DNA of 64,000 nucleotides from an uncultured Spirochaetia bacterium (lineage in GTDB: Bacteria > Spirochaetota > Spirochaetia > CAKZLE01). How positions within the stretch are numbered: the first letter of the stretch is position 1; each line of letters opens with the position of its first letter. The notes beneath the pieces are model-generated. The model ran no database searches. It was not told the DNA's origin and saw only the letters and a list, made by a program, of their open reading frames with translations. The position numbers and the translations under genes were made by a program. The DNA is taken from positions 1 to 64,000 of the forward strand of contig CAKZLE010000025.1 of the NCBI GenBank assembly GCA_937125225.1. Reading direction: 5' to 3'. Of the stretch, positions 1 through 7,458 are shown one piece after another.

Positions 1-126
1 TTACCTGCTGCAATGGCTGGTGCAATTTTCCAAGTAAATAAATAGAGTGGAAGGTTCCAAGGAGAAATACAACCAACTACTCAAGATATTCGAGTAGGGC
101 GAATTAATGCAACGGTAAATAATGAT

Positions 127-366
127 GTGGTGACAAGCTACGAAGTTGAAACTAACCCTCGCGCTGAAGAAACAGTACCAGCAGATAACAATGAAATCAT
201 TGGTATGACCATCCAAGACGCTGAGATATACGCACAAGAGAAAGGAGTAGACTTTCGTATCGGTTCGGTAGATGGACAAGACCGACCAGTAACACTAGAT
301 TATCGAGTGGGGCGTATTACAGCTAGTGTGGAAGATGGAGTAGTTACTTCATACACAGTTGAGTAA
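127..366 (+). CDS. Peptidase-inhibitor I78-like domain protein, 5' end disrupted
   Basis: The product carries one complete domain with the I78 (potato-inhibitor-I-like) pattern: an Ala-rich helix region (DAEIYAQEKG), a DG turn, then YRVGRITASVEDG and a final strand TSYTVE. The same frame is open upstream back to a TAG at 43-45, and codons 73-165 encode the closing strands of a second copy (IRVGRINATVNND), so the gene once held tandem domains and its N-terminus is lost or out of view. GTG at 127 is only the first usable start. Bases 1-45 encode 14 residues of an unrelated or disrupted reading. No export signal is visible. A strong terminator follows. The fold call is by motif only. Confidence 0.5.
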   Translation: MVTSYEVETNPRAEETVPADNNEIIGMTIQDAEIYAQEKGVDFRIGSVDGQDRPVTLDYRVGRITASVEDGVVTSYTVE

Positions 367-378
367 CCGACTTCTTTA

Positions 379-420
379 ACACAAACAAAAAAACACCCAG
401 GGGTGTTTTTTTGTTTGTGT
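379..420. terminator. Bidirectional Rho-independent terminator
   Basis: Two perfectly complementary 20-base arms (379-398 and 401-420) contain a GC core of ACACCC/GGGTGT flanked by A-rich and T-rich runs, so the hairpin has a T tract when read in either direction. It closes the I78-like gene 12 bases after its stop. Confidence 0.85.
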
Positions 421-460
421 GAATCCTCATGATATCTACAAAGTTTATATACTTACTAAA

Positions 461-611
461 GTTAGCCCTCAAATCACTAAAAGTTCTGAACCTTCTTGGT
501 GGGTCCCTCACGCAGTTAAGCCCTGTAACACATATAGGGCATGCCAGCAGATGTTTGGCTTTCAGAACTGTATGACAGTAGGAGGGGTATCAAGGATGGA
601 ATAAAAAAGTT
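461..611 (+). repeat. Structured 151-nt direct repeat, copy A
   Basis: This stretch is about 85% identical (hand count, 22 differences over the first 144 nt, no indels) to 1361-1511, exactly 900 bp away. It folds as an outer stem AGTTCTGAA/TTCAGAACT enclosing hairpin GCCCTGTA-ACACA-TATAGGGC and hairpin GCCAG/TTGGC. Of 44 paired bases only two differ between copies and both keep pairing. Identity stops at a GTT. It lies just after one gene and before another, as cassette recombination sites (attC) do. The same bases also form the end of an open frame (419-604) with a Cys pattern CNTYRAC, which in copy B reads CNTCRAC and faintly resembles the zinc knuckle of QueC. A coding relic is therefore the alternative. 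Confidence 0.7.
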
Positions 612-616
612 AGCAG

Positions 617-1291
617 ATGTATAATAATTTTATGAATGAAATTGGCATTTTACTGATACTAGTTGTTATCTTCTCTCTGTCACTGGCGGCATTTAGATTG
701 GGTTATACATATTTACTTGTATATGGAACCTTTATAAATGCACTCTCTTTTACTTTTGGTCTTATGCAAACAGAGGTCTTTGGCCTAGCTCTGTTTGTGG
801 GAACTATCATATTCGGAGCAAACTTTTATATCACCGACTTGCTTGAAGAATATTATGGAATTAAAAAAGCCCGTCAGTACGTTTGGGTTCTTTTAGGGAC
901 TCAGGTAGGAATGCTTGCTTTTGGCTGGTACGTAACAAACTTTCTTTTCATTGGAGAAGGTGGAACAGCAGTTGCGACTCTCAACTCTCTCTTAGCCCCA
1001 TGGTATCCAATACTTGCTGTAACTATCATTAGTAACTTTGCTCTACAATATTTCGATACTTGGTTATTTGCCTTAATTAAAAGAAAGACAGGTGAAAGTA
1101 AACTATGGCTGAGAAACAATCTCTCTACAATCACAACCATGACAATCGATTCTTTTATAGTAATCCCGATTGCTATCAAGCTTGGCTTCCCAGAGATTGA
1201 TAATGAAACTCTTATTGCATTGATGATAACTTCAGCGGGATTCAAATATACAATTGCACTATTCGATACTCCGTTTATGTATCTTTCGTGA
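617..1291 (+). CDS. yhhQ: Queuosine-precursor transporter, YhhQ/VUT family
   Basis: A 224-residue inner-membrane protein with about six hydrophobic segments and the family signature GANFYITDLLEEYYG near residues 76-90, followed by KKAR. The family imports queuosine precursors (preQ0/preQ1 or queuine) for tRNA wobble modification. Start ATG 617 is followed by a second ATG at 632, and neither has a clear ribosome-binding site, so the gene may depend on read-through or on sequences inside the upstream repeat. It is flanked on both sides by copies of the 151-nt repeat and is the only intact gene of that unit. No other queuosine gene is certain in the window. Confidence 0.85.
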   Translation: MYNNFMNEIGILLILVVIFSLSLAAFRLGYTYLLVYGTFINALSFTFGLMQTEVFGLALFVGTIIFGANFYITDLLEEYYGIKKARQYVWVLLGTQVGMLAFGWYVTNFLFIGEGGTAVATLNSLLAPWYPILAVTIISNFALQYFDTWLFALIKRKTGESKLWLRNNLSTITTMTIDSFIVIPIAIKLGFPEIDNETLIALMITSAGFKYTIALFDTPFMYLS

Positions 1292-1360
1292 AGATTCAAA
1301 CCAAAAGAGCTTTTGCAAGATAATATTTAGAAGTTCGGAAAATAACATGTTTGTACGTAA

Positions 1361-1511
1361 CTTAGCCCTTTAATAACCAAAAGTTCTGAACCTTCTTATT
1401 TGGTCCCTCACGAGGCTAAGCCCTGTAACACATGTAGGGCGTGCCAGCAGATATCTGGCTTTCAGAACTGTGGAACAGTAGGAGAGATATCAAGAATGGA
1501 ATAGAAAAGTT
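1361..1511 (+). repeat. Structured 151-nt direct repeat, copy B
   Basis: Second copy of the repeat at 461-611. The outer stem and hairpin GCCCTGTA/TGTAGGGC are kept, and the second hairpin is improved to GCCAG/CTGGC, so the differences preserve pairing. Read as protein, the frame is PCNTCRACQQ...GFQNC ending at TAG 1502-1504. Bases 1358-1360 (AAC after a one-base shift) could pair with the terminal GTT as attC outer boxes do, but the canonical RYYYAAC/GTTRRRY consensus is not satisfied. It ends six bases before an aminotransferase relic. Confidence 0.7.
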
Positions 1512-1516
1512 GTTAA

Positions 1517-1696
1517 TATTTAATAAATAAAAAACATTATCAGGGACGTTGGTGGAACTATATAAAAAAAGAGGTCGAAAAAACTTCATTTGAATATTGG
1601 TTATCATCATATATGATTCCTATAACAATTGATCAAAGATACAATTGTGAAGATATGAGAAATATTTCAAATTTAGTTTTACAATTTTGTAGGTAG
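1517..1696 (+). pseudogene. 3' relic of a DegT/DnrJ/EryC1-type sugar aminotransferase
   Basis: The frame from 1517 to the TAG at 1694-1696 is open for 59 codons but has no start and begins right after an in-frame TAA. Its end reads IPITIDQRYNCEDMRNIS, which resembles the (L/I)PIDQRYxxEDM closing segment common in DegT-type PLP aminotransferases of O-antigen loci. The N-terminal three-quarters, including the PLP lysine, is absent. It fits as the former first gene of the polysaccharide operon, cut by whatever brought in the yhhQ unit. Identification rests on one short motif. Confidence 0.45.
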
Positions 1697-1698
1697 TC

Positions 1699-2889
1699 GT
1701 GAATATCTTGTTTATTACTCTTGCTTGGCCAGTTTCTGGAGAATCTAATTTGTATTCAGAATTGGTTCAAGAATTTTCTGATAATGGGCACAAACCGTCC
1801 GTCATTACAATATACAATAACAAAAAAAGTTTTTTAACTAAAGAGGGGGATATAGATATACTTCATGTAGGAAGTAGTGCTATCCAAAAAACAAATAAAT
1901 ATTTAAAAGTTATAAGATCATTCTTATTAGGCCCAAAAATCTTAATTAATGTTAGGAAGTTTTTTAGCACTAATAGTTTTGATTTAATAGTATTTGCAAC
2001 ACCGCCAATAACAATTTCACCGAGTGTGGTTTTCTTAAAAAAGAGATTTAATGCAAAACTGTATCTACTACTAAAGGATATCTGGCCTCATGATGCTGTA
2101 GACTTAAATGAAGTAAGAAAAGGTGGAATTATATGGTATGTATTTAGATATCTTGAGAAAATGACTTATAGAAACTCTGATTATTTAGGTTGTATGTCAC
2201 CAGCAAATGTTGAGTATATATTACAAAACAATGACTATATACAAAAGAACAAAATTGAAGTTTGTCCTAATAGTCTAAGACTAACTAAATCTACTAATAA
2301 TGATGTAGAACAAGTTAGATTAAAGTATGACTTACCAAAGAATAAAACTATTTTCATATATGGTGGGAATATAGGAAAAGCACAAGGCATTGAATTCTTA
2401 ATTGATATAATTTCATACTATAAAAATGATACTAGATCTTTTTTTCTCATAATTGGTTCTGGTACGCATTTTAATTATCTATTACATGAATTAGATGGGT
2501 TTCATAATACAAGAGTTTTACGAGGACTCCCCAGAAATGAATATGATAAAATTTTAAAAGCATGTGATGTTGGATTAATTTTGTTACATCCAAACAGCAC
2601 AGTTCCAAATTTTCCATCGAGGATGCTATCCTATTTAATTGCAGAAAAACCAATTATTGCTGCTGTGGATAAAGCAACTGATATTGGAGAGATAATTGAA
2701 AAGTCTGGCTGTGGGTTTCATTTATTGAATGGAGATATGATAGGTTTTAATAATGTATATGAGAAAATTATAATTTCTAAAGAAACTAGAATAAAAATGG
2801 GGAAGAATGGGTATGAGCTGTTTGAAAATAAATATACTACTAACCATTCCTATAGTATAATCATGAATCATTTTGAGGATAAATTATAA
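1699..2889 (+). CDS. Glycosyltransferase family 4 (WbuB/WcaI-like)
   Basis: A 396-residue cytoplasmic GT-B glycosyltransferase. The N-terminal half begins NILFITLAWPVSG and contains LKDIWPHDAV, a pattern of the WbuB/WcaI subfamily. The C-terminal nucleotide-sugar domain has FIYGGNIGKAQG near residue 220 and the donor-binding region around PSRMLSYLIAEKPIIA. WbuB homologues transfer L-FucNAc, and the fnlABC genes 13 kb downstream would supply that donor, so this is the best candidate FucNAc transferase. Start GTG 1699 lies two bases after the relic's stop. AT-rich like the following twelve genes. Donor and acceptor are inferred. Confidence 0.8.
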   Translation: MNILFITLAWPVSGESNLYSELVQEFSDNGHKPSVITIYNNKKSFLTKEGDIDILHVGSSAIQKTNKYLKVIRSFLLGPKILINVRKFFSTNSFDLIVFATPPITISPSVVFLKKRFNAKLYLLLKDIWPHDAVDLNEVRKGGIIWYVFRYLEKMTYRNSDYLGCMSPANVEYILQNNDYIQKNKIEVCPNSLRLTKSTNNDVEQVRLKYDLPKNKTIFIYGGNIGKAQGIEFLIDIISYYKNDTRSFFLIIGSGTHFNYLLHELDGFHNTRVLRGLPRNEYDKILKACDVGLILLHPNSTVPNFPSRMLSYLIAEKPIIAAVDKATDIGEIIEKSGCGFHLLNGDMIGFNNVYEKIIISKETRIKMGKNGYELFENKYTTNHSYSIIMNHFEDKL

Positions 2890-2890
2890 T

Positions 2891-3493
2891 ATGAATAGAA
2901 TTAAAGTTATTATTCGATCACTATTATTTAAACTAATAAATTTTATTTGTTACGGTGACTTACCAACATCATATTATTTACAAAAAGGAATGATTATTGG
3001 GAATAATTTTCATAGACAAACTGGTACAAAATTTGATCCTTCTCATTGTTGGTTAATTAGTATTGGTAATGATGTTACAATAGCAAATAACGTACAAATA
3101 TTAGCTCATGATGATAGTCCTAGATTTTTCTCAGATTATGGTAAACTTGGGAAAGTTAGGATTGGAGATAATTCATTTATAGGGGCAAGAACTATAATTT
3201 TACCTAATGTGACTATTGGGGAAAATGTGATAATTGGTGCAGGTAGTGTTGTAGTTAAAGATATACCTCCGAATACAATTGCAGTAGGGAATCCGGCAAG
3301 AATTCATTGTTCTATAGATGATTATTTAGCAAAATGTACTAGAGAAATGCAGGTGAAAGATAAAGTATTTGGTAAAGAGTATTGTAATAGGAATCTATCT
3401 AAGGAACAGAAAGAGGAATTAATTTCAGCATGTAAAGATGGTTTTTGTTATATTCAAATGGGTAAAGTGATTGAATATGGGAGAAAAAGTTGA
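2891..3493 (+). CDS. Hexapeptide-repeat (LbH) sugar O-acyltransferase
   Basis: About 200 residues with left-handed beta-helix hexapeptides: VRIGDNSFIGARTIILPNV and TIGENVIIGAGSVVVKD, closed by NTIAVGNPARI, the standard end of maltose/galactoside acetyltransferase-like enzymes. The acceptor is presumably a sugar of the repeat unit and the donor probably acetyl-CoA. ATG 2891 is chosen over an in-frame TTG at 2873 because it lies just after the previous stop (2887-2889). The C-terminal tail after residue about 145 is Cys-containing and family-specific. Its stop overlaps the next gene's TTG start, so translation is coupled. Confidence 0.8.
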   Translation: MNRIKVIIRSLLFKLINFICYGDLPTSYYLQKGMIIGNNFHRQTGTKFDPSHCWLISIGNDVTIANNVQILAHDDSPRFFSDYGKLGKVRIGDNSFIGARTIILPNVTIGENVIIGAGSVVVKDIPPNTIAVGNPARIHCSIDDYLAKCTREMQVKDKVFGKEYCNRNLSKEQKEELISACKDGFCYIQMGKVIEYGRKS

Positions 3494-4167
3494 TTTTGCA
3501 TAATATCAAATCTTATATTTTAGGCAATCAAAAACTCTCGTTATTGGCTTCGTTTTTTTATACAAGGGTTTTTGGTTTAAATTCGATATATTTCAATAAG
3601 AAAAATAAAATTAAGTTGGTTAGATGTTATTTAAAAGGAAGTAAGATTAAATTTTCCGGGAGTAATAATAGAGTCGTTGTTAATGATAATTGTAAATTGA
3701 TAAAATGCAAATTTAATATTTATGGCAACAATAACACAATCATATTTGATAAATGCTCCTCTGCTTCAAATTGTGAAATAGTGATTGAAAATGATAACAA
3801 TACTATATCAATTGGTGAAAGTACTCATCTGTGTGGTCCTATACATTTTGCTTGTATTGAGAATACTAAAATTTGTATAGGAATGAGATGTCTTTTCTCT
3901 TCTAAGGTTACACTTAGAACTGGTGATAGTCATTCCATAATTAATGAAAATGGAGACCGTATTAATTGGTCTAAAAGTGTTTTTATAGGTGATCATGTTT
4001 GGATTGGGAACAATGTTACAATAACTAAAGGTGTAATAATCAGTGATAACTCAATAGTTGCCACTGGAGCAATTGTTACAAAAGAATTTAGTGAAAATAA
4101 CATAATACTTGGTGGTATCCCGGCAGATATAATTAAAAAAAATGTAAATTGGGATCTGCATAGATAA
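3490..4167 (+). CDS. Hexapeptide-repeat (LbH) acyltransferase, WbbJ-like
   Basis: A 225-residue protein whose C-terminal half is a left-handed beta-helix: VFIGDHVWIGNNVTITKGV, IISDNSIVATGAIVTK and IILGGIPADIIKKN. The N-terminal part also has irregular beta-helix-like turns (GSNNRVVV, GNNNTIIF). It is of the WbbJ acetyltransferase type acting on surface glycans. The TTG start (3490) shares bases with the TGA stop of the preceding acyltransferase, as TTGA. A tandem second enzyme suggests two different acylated positions or sugars. Substrate unknown. Confidence 0.8.
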   Translation: MILHNIKSYILGNQKLSLLASFFYTRVFGLNSIYFNKKNKIKLVRCYLKGSKIKFSGSNNRVVVNDNCKLIKCKFNIYGNNNTIIFDKCSSASNCEIVIENDNNTISIGESTHLCGPIHFACIENTKICIGMRCLFSSKVTLRTGDSHSIINENGDRINWSKSVFIGDHVWIGNNVTITKGVIISDNSIVATGAIVTKEFSENNIILGGIPADIIKKNVNWDLHR

Positions 4168-4175
4168 AAAAATAT

Positions 4176-5171
4176 ATGATAAATCATGATCAAGAAAAAC
4201 GGTTAATACAAGTACTTAGGTTATTAGCACTAATTAGTATTATTTGTGCACATGTTGCAGAAATTCCAGATTATTCAAACACTATAAATCAAGTTTTTAG
4301 TCTTGCATTAGATAGTATTGGGACGATTGGTGTTGGAATTTTCTTGCTTATTTCTGGTTATCTGTTTTCAATGAATAAATATTCTTTAAATGTTTTTATT
4401 GTAAAAAAAATTCGAAATATTATTATACCTTGGTTTTTTTTAGGAACAATTGATTTTCTTTATGTAGCCTTACGAAAAGGTGGTTTGACACTTGCTAATT
4501 GGATATTGACTCTAACAGTTAATAGTCATATGTATTATCTAACTGTATTAATTCTACTCTATATACTGTTTTGGAAAATCAAAGATAATATAAACATGAT
4601 TATTTTTATGATTTTTTTATCGATTGTAAGTATCTCTTTAACAAGTTTTGGATATCTAACGATTAATCCCTATATAAATCCGTTTAATTGGGCTATATAC
4701 TTTACTATTGGTTTACTAATTAGAAAGTATCAGGTGTTGTCAATTATTGTTCAGGTTTGTCAGAGGTTTTCCATTTTTTTTCTCATCGCTTATCTTTCGA
4801 TATTTTCATTTTTTATTTTTAATGGAATTTCTATTAGATATTGGATGAAAGGTGGGATAATTTTAGAATTATTAGCAATTACTGTTAATATTGGTATTGC
4901 ATCCTATCTATTAAATACTACAATTATTGATCAAGTATACAGTTTCAGTGATAAATCTTATGCAATCTATCTATTACATATGCCTTTTGCAGGTATCATA
5001 TCTAATATTTTTTCAAGATTTAATAGTTGGTATCTAACACCATTCAGACCTTTAATAGTACTTCTTTTAACAGCTTTGACAATATTCCTAATACAAGGAA
5101 TAGGGAATAAGATTGGGATATCAAAATATATTGATTTACTATTTGGATTTCGTAAGAAGAGGATATATTGA
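4176..5171 (+). CDS. Membrane acyltransferase family 3 (OafA/WecH-like)
   Basis: A 331-residue polytopic membrane protein with about ten hydrophobic segments and the acyltransferase-3 N-terminal pattern RLIQVLRLLALISIICAHV near residues 9-27, where the His is the conserved catalytic-type residue. GVGIFLLISGYLFS near 50 and SYAIYLLHMPFAG near 265 are also typical. Members O-acetylate lipopolysaccharide or capsule sugars across the inner membrane. Start ATG 4176 follows the previous gene by eight bases. The stop overlaps the next TTG start. Third acylation gene in a row. Confidence 0.8.
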   Translation: MINHDQEKRLIQVLRLLALISIICAHVAEIPDYSNTINQVFSLALDSIGTIGVGIFLLISGYLFSMNKYSLNVFIVKKIRNIIIPWFFLGTIDFLYVALRKGGLTLANWILTLTVNSHMYYLTVLILLYILFWKIKDNINMIIFMIFLSIVSISLTSFGYLTINPYINPFNWAIYFTIGLLIRKYQVLSIIVQVCQRFSIFFLIAYLSIFSFFIFNGISIRYWMKGGIILELLAITVNIGIASYLLNTTIIDQVYSFSDKSYAIYLLHMPFAGIISNIFSRFNSWYLTPFRPLIVLLLTALTIFLIQGIGNKIGISKYIDLLFGFRKKRIY

Positions 5172-6364
5172 AAGTACTATATATTAATTCAGATAGTGGA
5201 TATGGTAGCACTGGGAGAATTGTTAATCATCTTTATAAAAAGGTTGTTTCAGAAGGTGGTGAAGGAATCATCTGTTATGGGAGAGATCTCCTTATGGATG
5301 ATGTTGAAGTATTTCGTATTGGAAGCTCCTTAAGTGTATACTATCATGCTTTACTCACTAGGTTTTTTGATAAACAAGGATTTGGTTCCAGAAAGAGTAC
5401 TTATTCTTTAATTAATTTTATTTCTTCATATAATCCTGATATTATCCATCTTCACAATTTACATGGGAGTTATATAAATATAAAAATATTATTTAATTCT
5501 TTAAAAAAGTTGAATATTCCTGTGATTTGGACATTGCATGATTGTTGGGCTTACACGGGGCACTGTTCACATTATTCTTCTGTAGGGTGTGAGAAATGGA
5601 AAAATCTTTGTTATAGTTGTCCCCAAAAAAGAGCCTATCCAAAGAGTTTTTTCCTGGACAGATCAAAACACTTTTATATAGAGAAAAAGAAAATATTTTC
5701 AGGAGTTAATAACTTAACTATAACAACAGTTTCTAAATGGTTAAATCGACAAGTGGATAATTCATTTTTGAAACAATATAATTTAAAAACAATTGGGAAT
5801 GGAATAGATGTTAATATTTTCACACCTACAAAAAGTAATATAAAAAAGAAACTGAAAATAAATAGTAAATACATTCTATTAGGAGTTGCATCTGTATGGA
5901 GCAATAGAAAAGGGTTAGGACTTTTTAATGAATTAGCAGATATACTAAATGAAGAATACTGCATTATACTTGTAGGTGTTAACAAAAAGAACAAGAAAAA
6001 AATATCTGAAAGAATTATTACAATACCAAGAACAAATAATACCCAAGAATTAGTTCAAATATACTCAGCAGCAGATATATTTATTAATACGTCTACCGAA
6101 GAGACATTTGGGCTTGTAACATTAGAAGCTTTAGCCTGTGGAACACAAATAATTACAAATTCATATACAGCCAACCCCGAATTAGCAGATGAGAAGTGTG
6201 GTGTTATCATATCAGATCTAAACGTTAAAAAAATTAAAGAAGCTATTTTAGCTCTAAGATCAAATCCAAAGACATCTGAGGATTGTGTGAATAATGCAAA
6301 AAAATATGAAACAGGATTGATGTTGAATAAATACTATAATCTTTATAAGGAAGTCTTGAATTGA
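5168..6364 (+). CDS. Glycosyltransferase family 4 (WcaC-like)
   Basis: A 398-residue GT-B enzyme. The N-terminal domain has STGRIVNHL and the block TLHDCWAYTGHCSHY...GCEKWK..C..CPQ, a Cys-rich signature of WcaC-type colanic-acid galactosyltransferases and relatives. The C-terminal domain has LLGVASVWSNRKG near residue 238 and EETFGLVTLEALACGT near 312, the usual GT4 donor site. It is cytosolic, probably membrane-associated. The TTG start overlaps the preceding TGA. Sugar specificity cannot be read from the sequence. Confidence 0.8.
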   Translation: MKVLYINSDSGYGSTGRIVNHLYKKVVSEGGEGIICYGRDLLMDDVEVFRIGSSLSVYYHALLTRFFDKQGFGSRKSTYSLINFISSYNPDIIHLHNLHGSYINIKILFNSLKKLNIPVIWTLHDCWAYTGHCSHYSSVGCEKWKNLCYSCPQKRAYPKSFFLDRSKHFYIEKKKIFSGVNNLTITTVSKWLNRQVDNSFLKQYNLKTIGNGIDVNIFTPTKSNIKKKLKINSKYILLGVASVWSNRKGLGLFNELADILNEEYCIILVGVNKKNKKKISERIITIPRTNNTQELVQIYSAADIFINTSTEETFGLVTLEALACGTQIITNSYTANPELADEKCGVIISDLNVKKIKEAILALRSNPKTSEDCVNNAKKYETGLMLNKYYNLYKEVLN

Positions 6365-7458
6365 AAGTATTGTGGATTACAAATATCCCATCACCGTATA
6401 GAGTTGATTTTTTTAATGAATTATCAAAATATGTGGATTTGACAGTCGTTTTTGAAAAAGACAGATCCTCAGAACGGAATAATGAATGGAGTATGAAGAT
6501 TTCTCCAATATTTAAAACCTTTTTTTTAAATGGATTAAGTACAGATGTGGACAAAACTTTAAGTTTTCGTGTTATTAGATTCCTGCGGGCCTCTTTTGAT
6601 ATTGTTATAATATCAAATTTAGCTACTCCTACTGGGATTCTTGCGATTACCTTTATGAATATACACAATAAAGACTATTTAATTGAAGGAGATGGTGGAT
6701 TTCCTAAAAGTGGAAAAGGGATAAAGGAAAAGTTGAAAACATATCTGATTCGTAATGCGAAGATCTGTTTTAGTACTGCAAATATTCATGATGAATACTT
6801 TTTAAAATATGGCTCTTCAATTGATAAGATTGTAAGATATCCATTTACTTCGATATCAGATTCTGAAATTCTATCTCAGATACCATCAAAAGAAGAAAAG
6901 AAAACAATTAAGAAAGAATTAGGGATAAAAGAAAGAAAAGTTATAGTTACAGTTGGACAGTTTATACCTCGAAAAGGTTTCGATCTACTTCTTAAAGCTT
7001 GTAGGGGTATTGATATTAATGTAGGTGTTTATATTATTGGTGGTTTACCAACAAATGACTATTTAGATATAGTTCACAAAAATAATCTACAGAATATTAC
7101 ATTTCTAAAGTTCAAGAGTAAATGTGAGATAACAAAGTATTTTAAAGCAGCTGATGTTTTTGTATTACCAACCCGGGAGGATATTTGGGGTTTAGTAATA
7201 AATGAAGCAATGGCGCATGGATTACCAGTTATAACAACAAGGAAATGTATTGCAGGCCTTGAATTGATTGAAAATGATCTAAATGGATTTCTAGTAACTG
7301 AAAATGATGTTAAAGAACTCCATCAAAGAATGATCCAATTATTGAATAATGATGAAGTAAGAAAAGTAATGGGGGAGAGGAATATTCAGAAAATTAAAAA
7401 ATACACTTTTGAGGAAATGGCGAAAATCCATTTAAATGCTTTTAAGGATTTAATTTAA
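6361..7458 (+). CDS. Glycosyltransferase family 4
   Basis: A 365-residue GT-B enzyme starting KVLWITNIPSPYRVDFFNEL, a common GT4 opening. The donor domain has VTVGQFIPRKGFDLLLKA near residue 197 and TREDIWGLVINEAMAHGLPVI near 272, including the E-x7-E region. It starts with TTG overlapping the previous TGA (TTGA), the third such junction in this operon. Expected to add one sugar of the O-unit on the undecaprenyl carrier. Specificity unknown. Confidence 0.8.
   Translation: MKVLWITNIPSPYRVDFFNELSKYVDLTVVFEKDRSSERNNEWSMKISPIFKTFFLNGLSTDVDKTLSFRVIRFLRASFDIVIISNLATPTGILAITFMNIHNKDYLIEGDGGFPKSGKGIKEKLKTYLIRNAKICFSTANIHDEYFLKYGSSIDKIVRYPFTSISDSEILSQIPSKEEKKTIKKELGIKERKVIVTVGQFIPRKGFDLLLKACRGIDINVGVYIIGGLPTNDYLDIVHKNNLQNITFLKFKSKCEITKYFKAADVFVLPTREDIWGLVINEAMAHGLPVITTRKCIAGLELIENDLNGFLVTENDVKELHQRMIQLLNNDEVRKVMGERNIQKIKKYTFEEMAKIHLNAFKDLI

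Noticed and set aside
461-611. A tRNA or known preQ1 riboswitch in repeat A
   Set aside because: The stem arrangement has no acceptor stem, anticodon loop or T loop, and I could not match any preQ1 class. The second copy lies downstream of the transporter, where a riboswitch for it would not be.
901-1299. Minus-strand frame of 132 codons
   Set aside because: It mirrors the yhhQ gene, lacks a ribosome-binding site and has no recognisable pattern.
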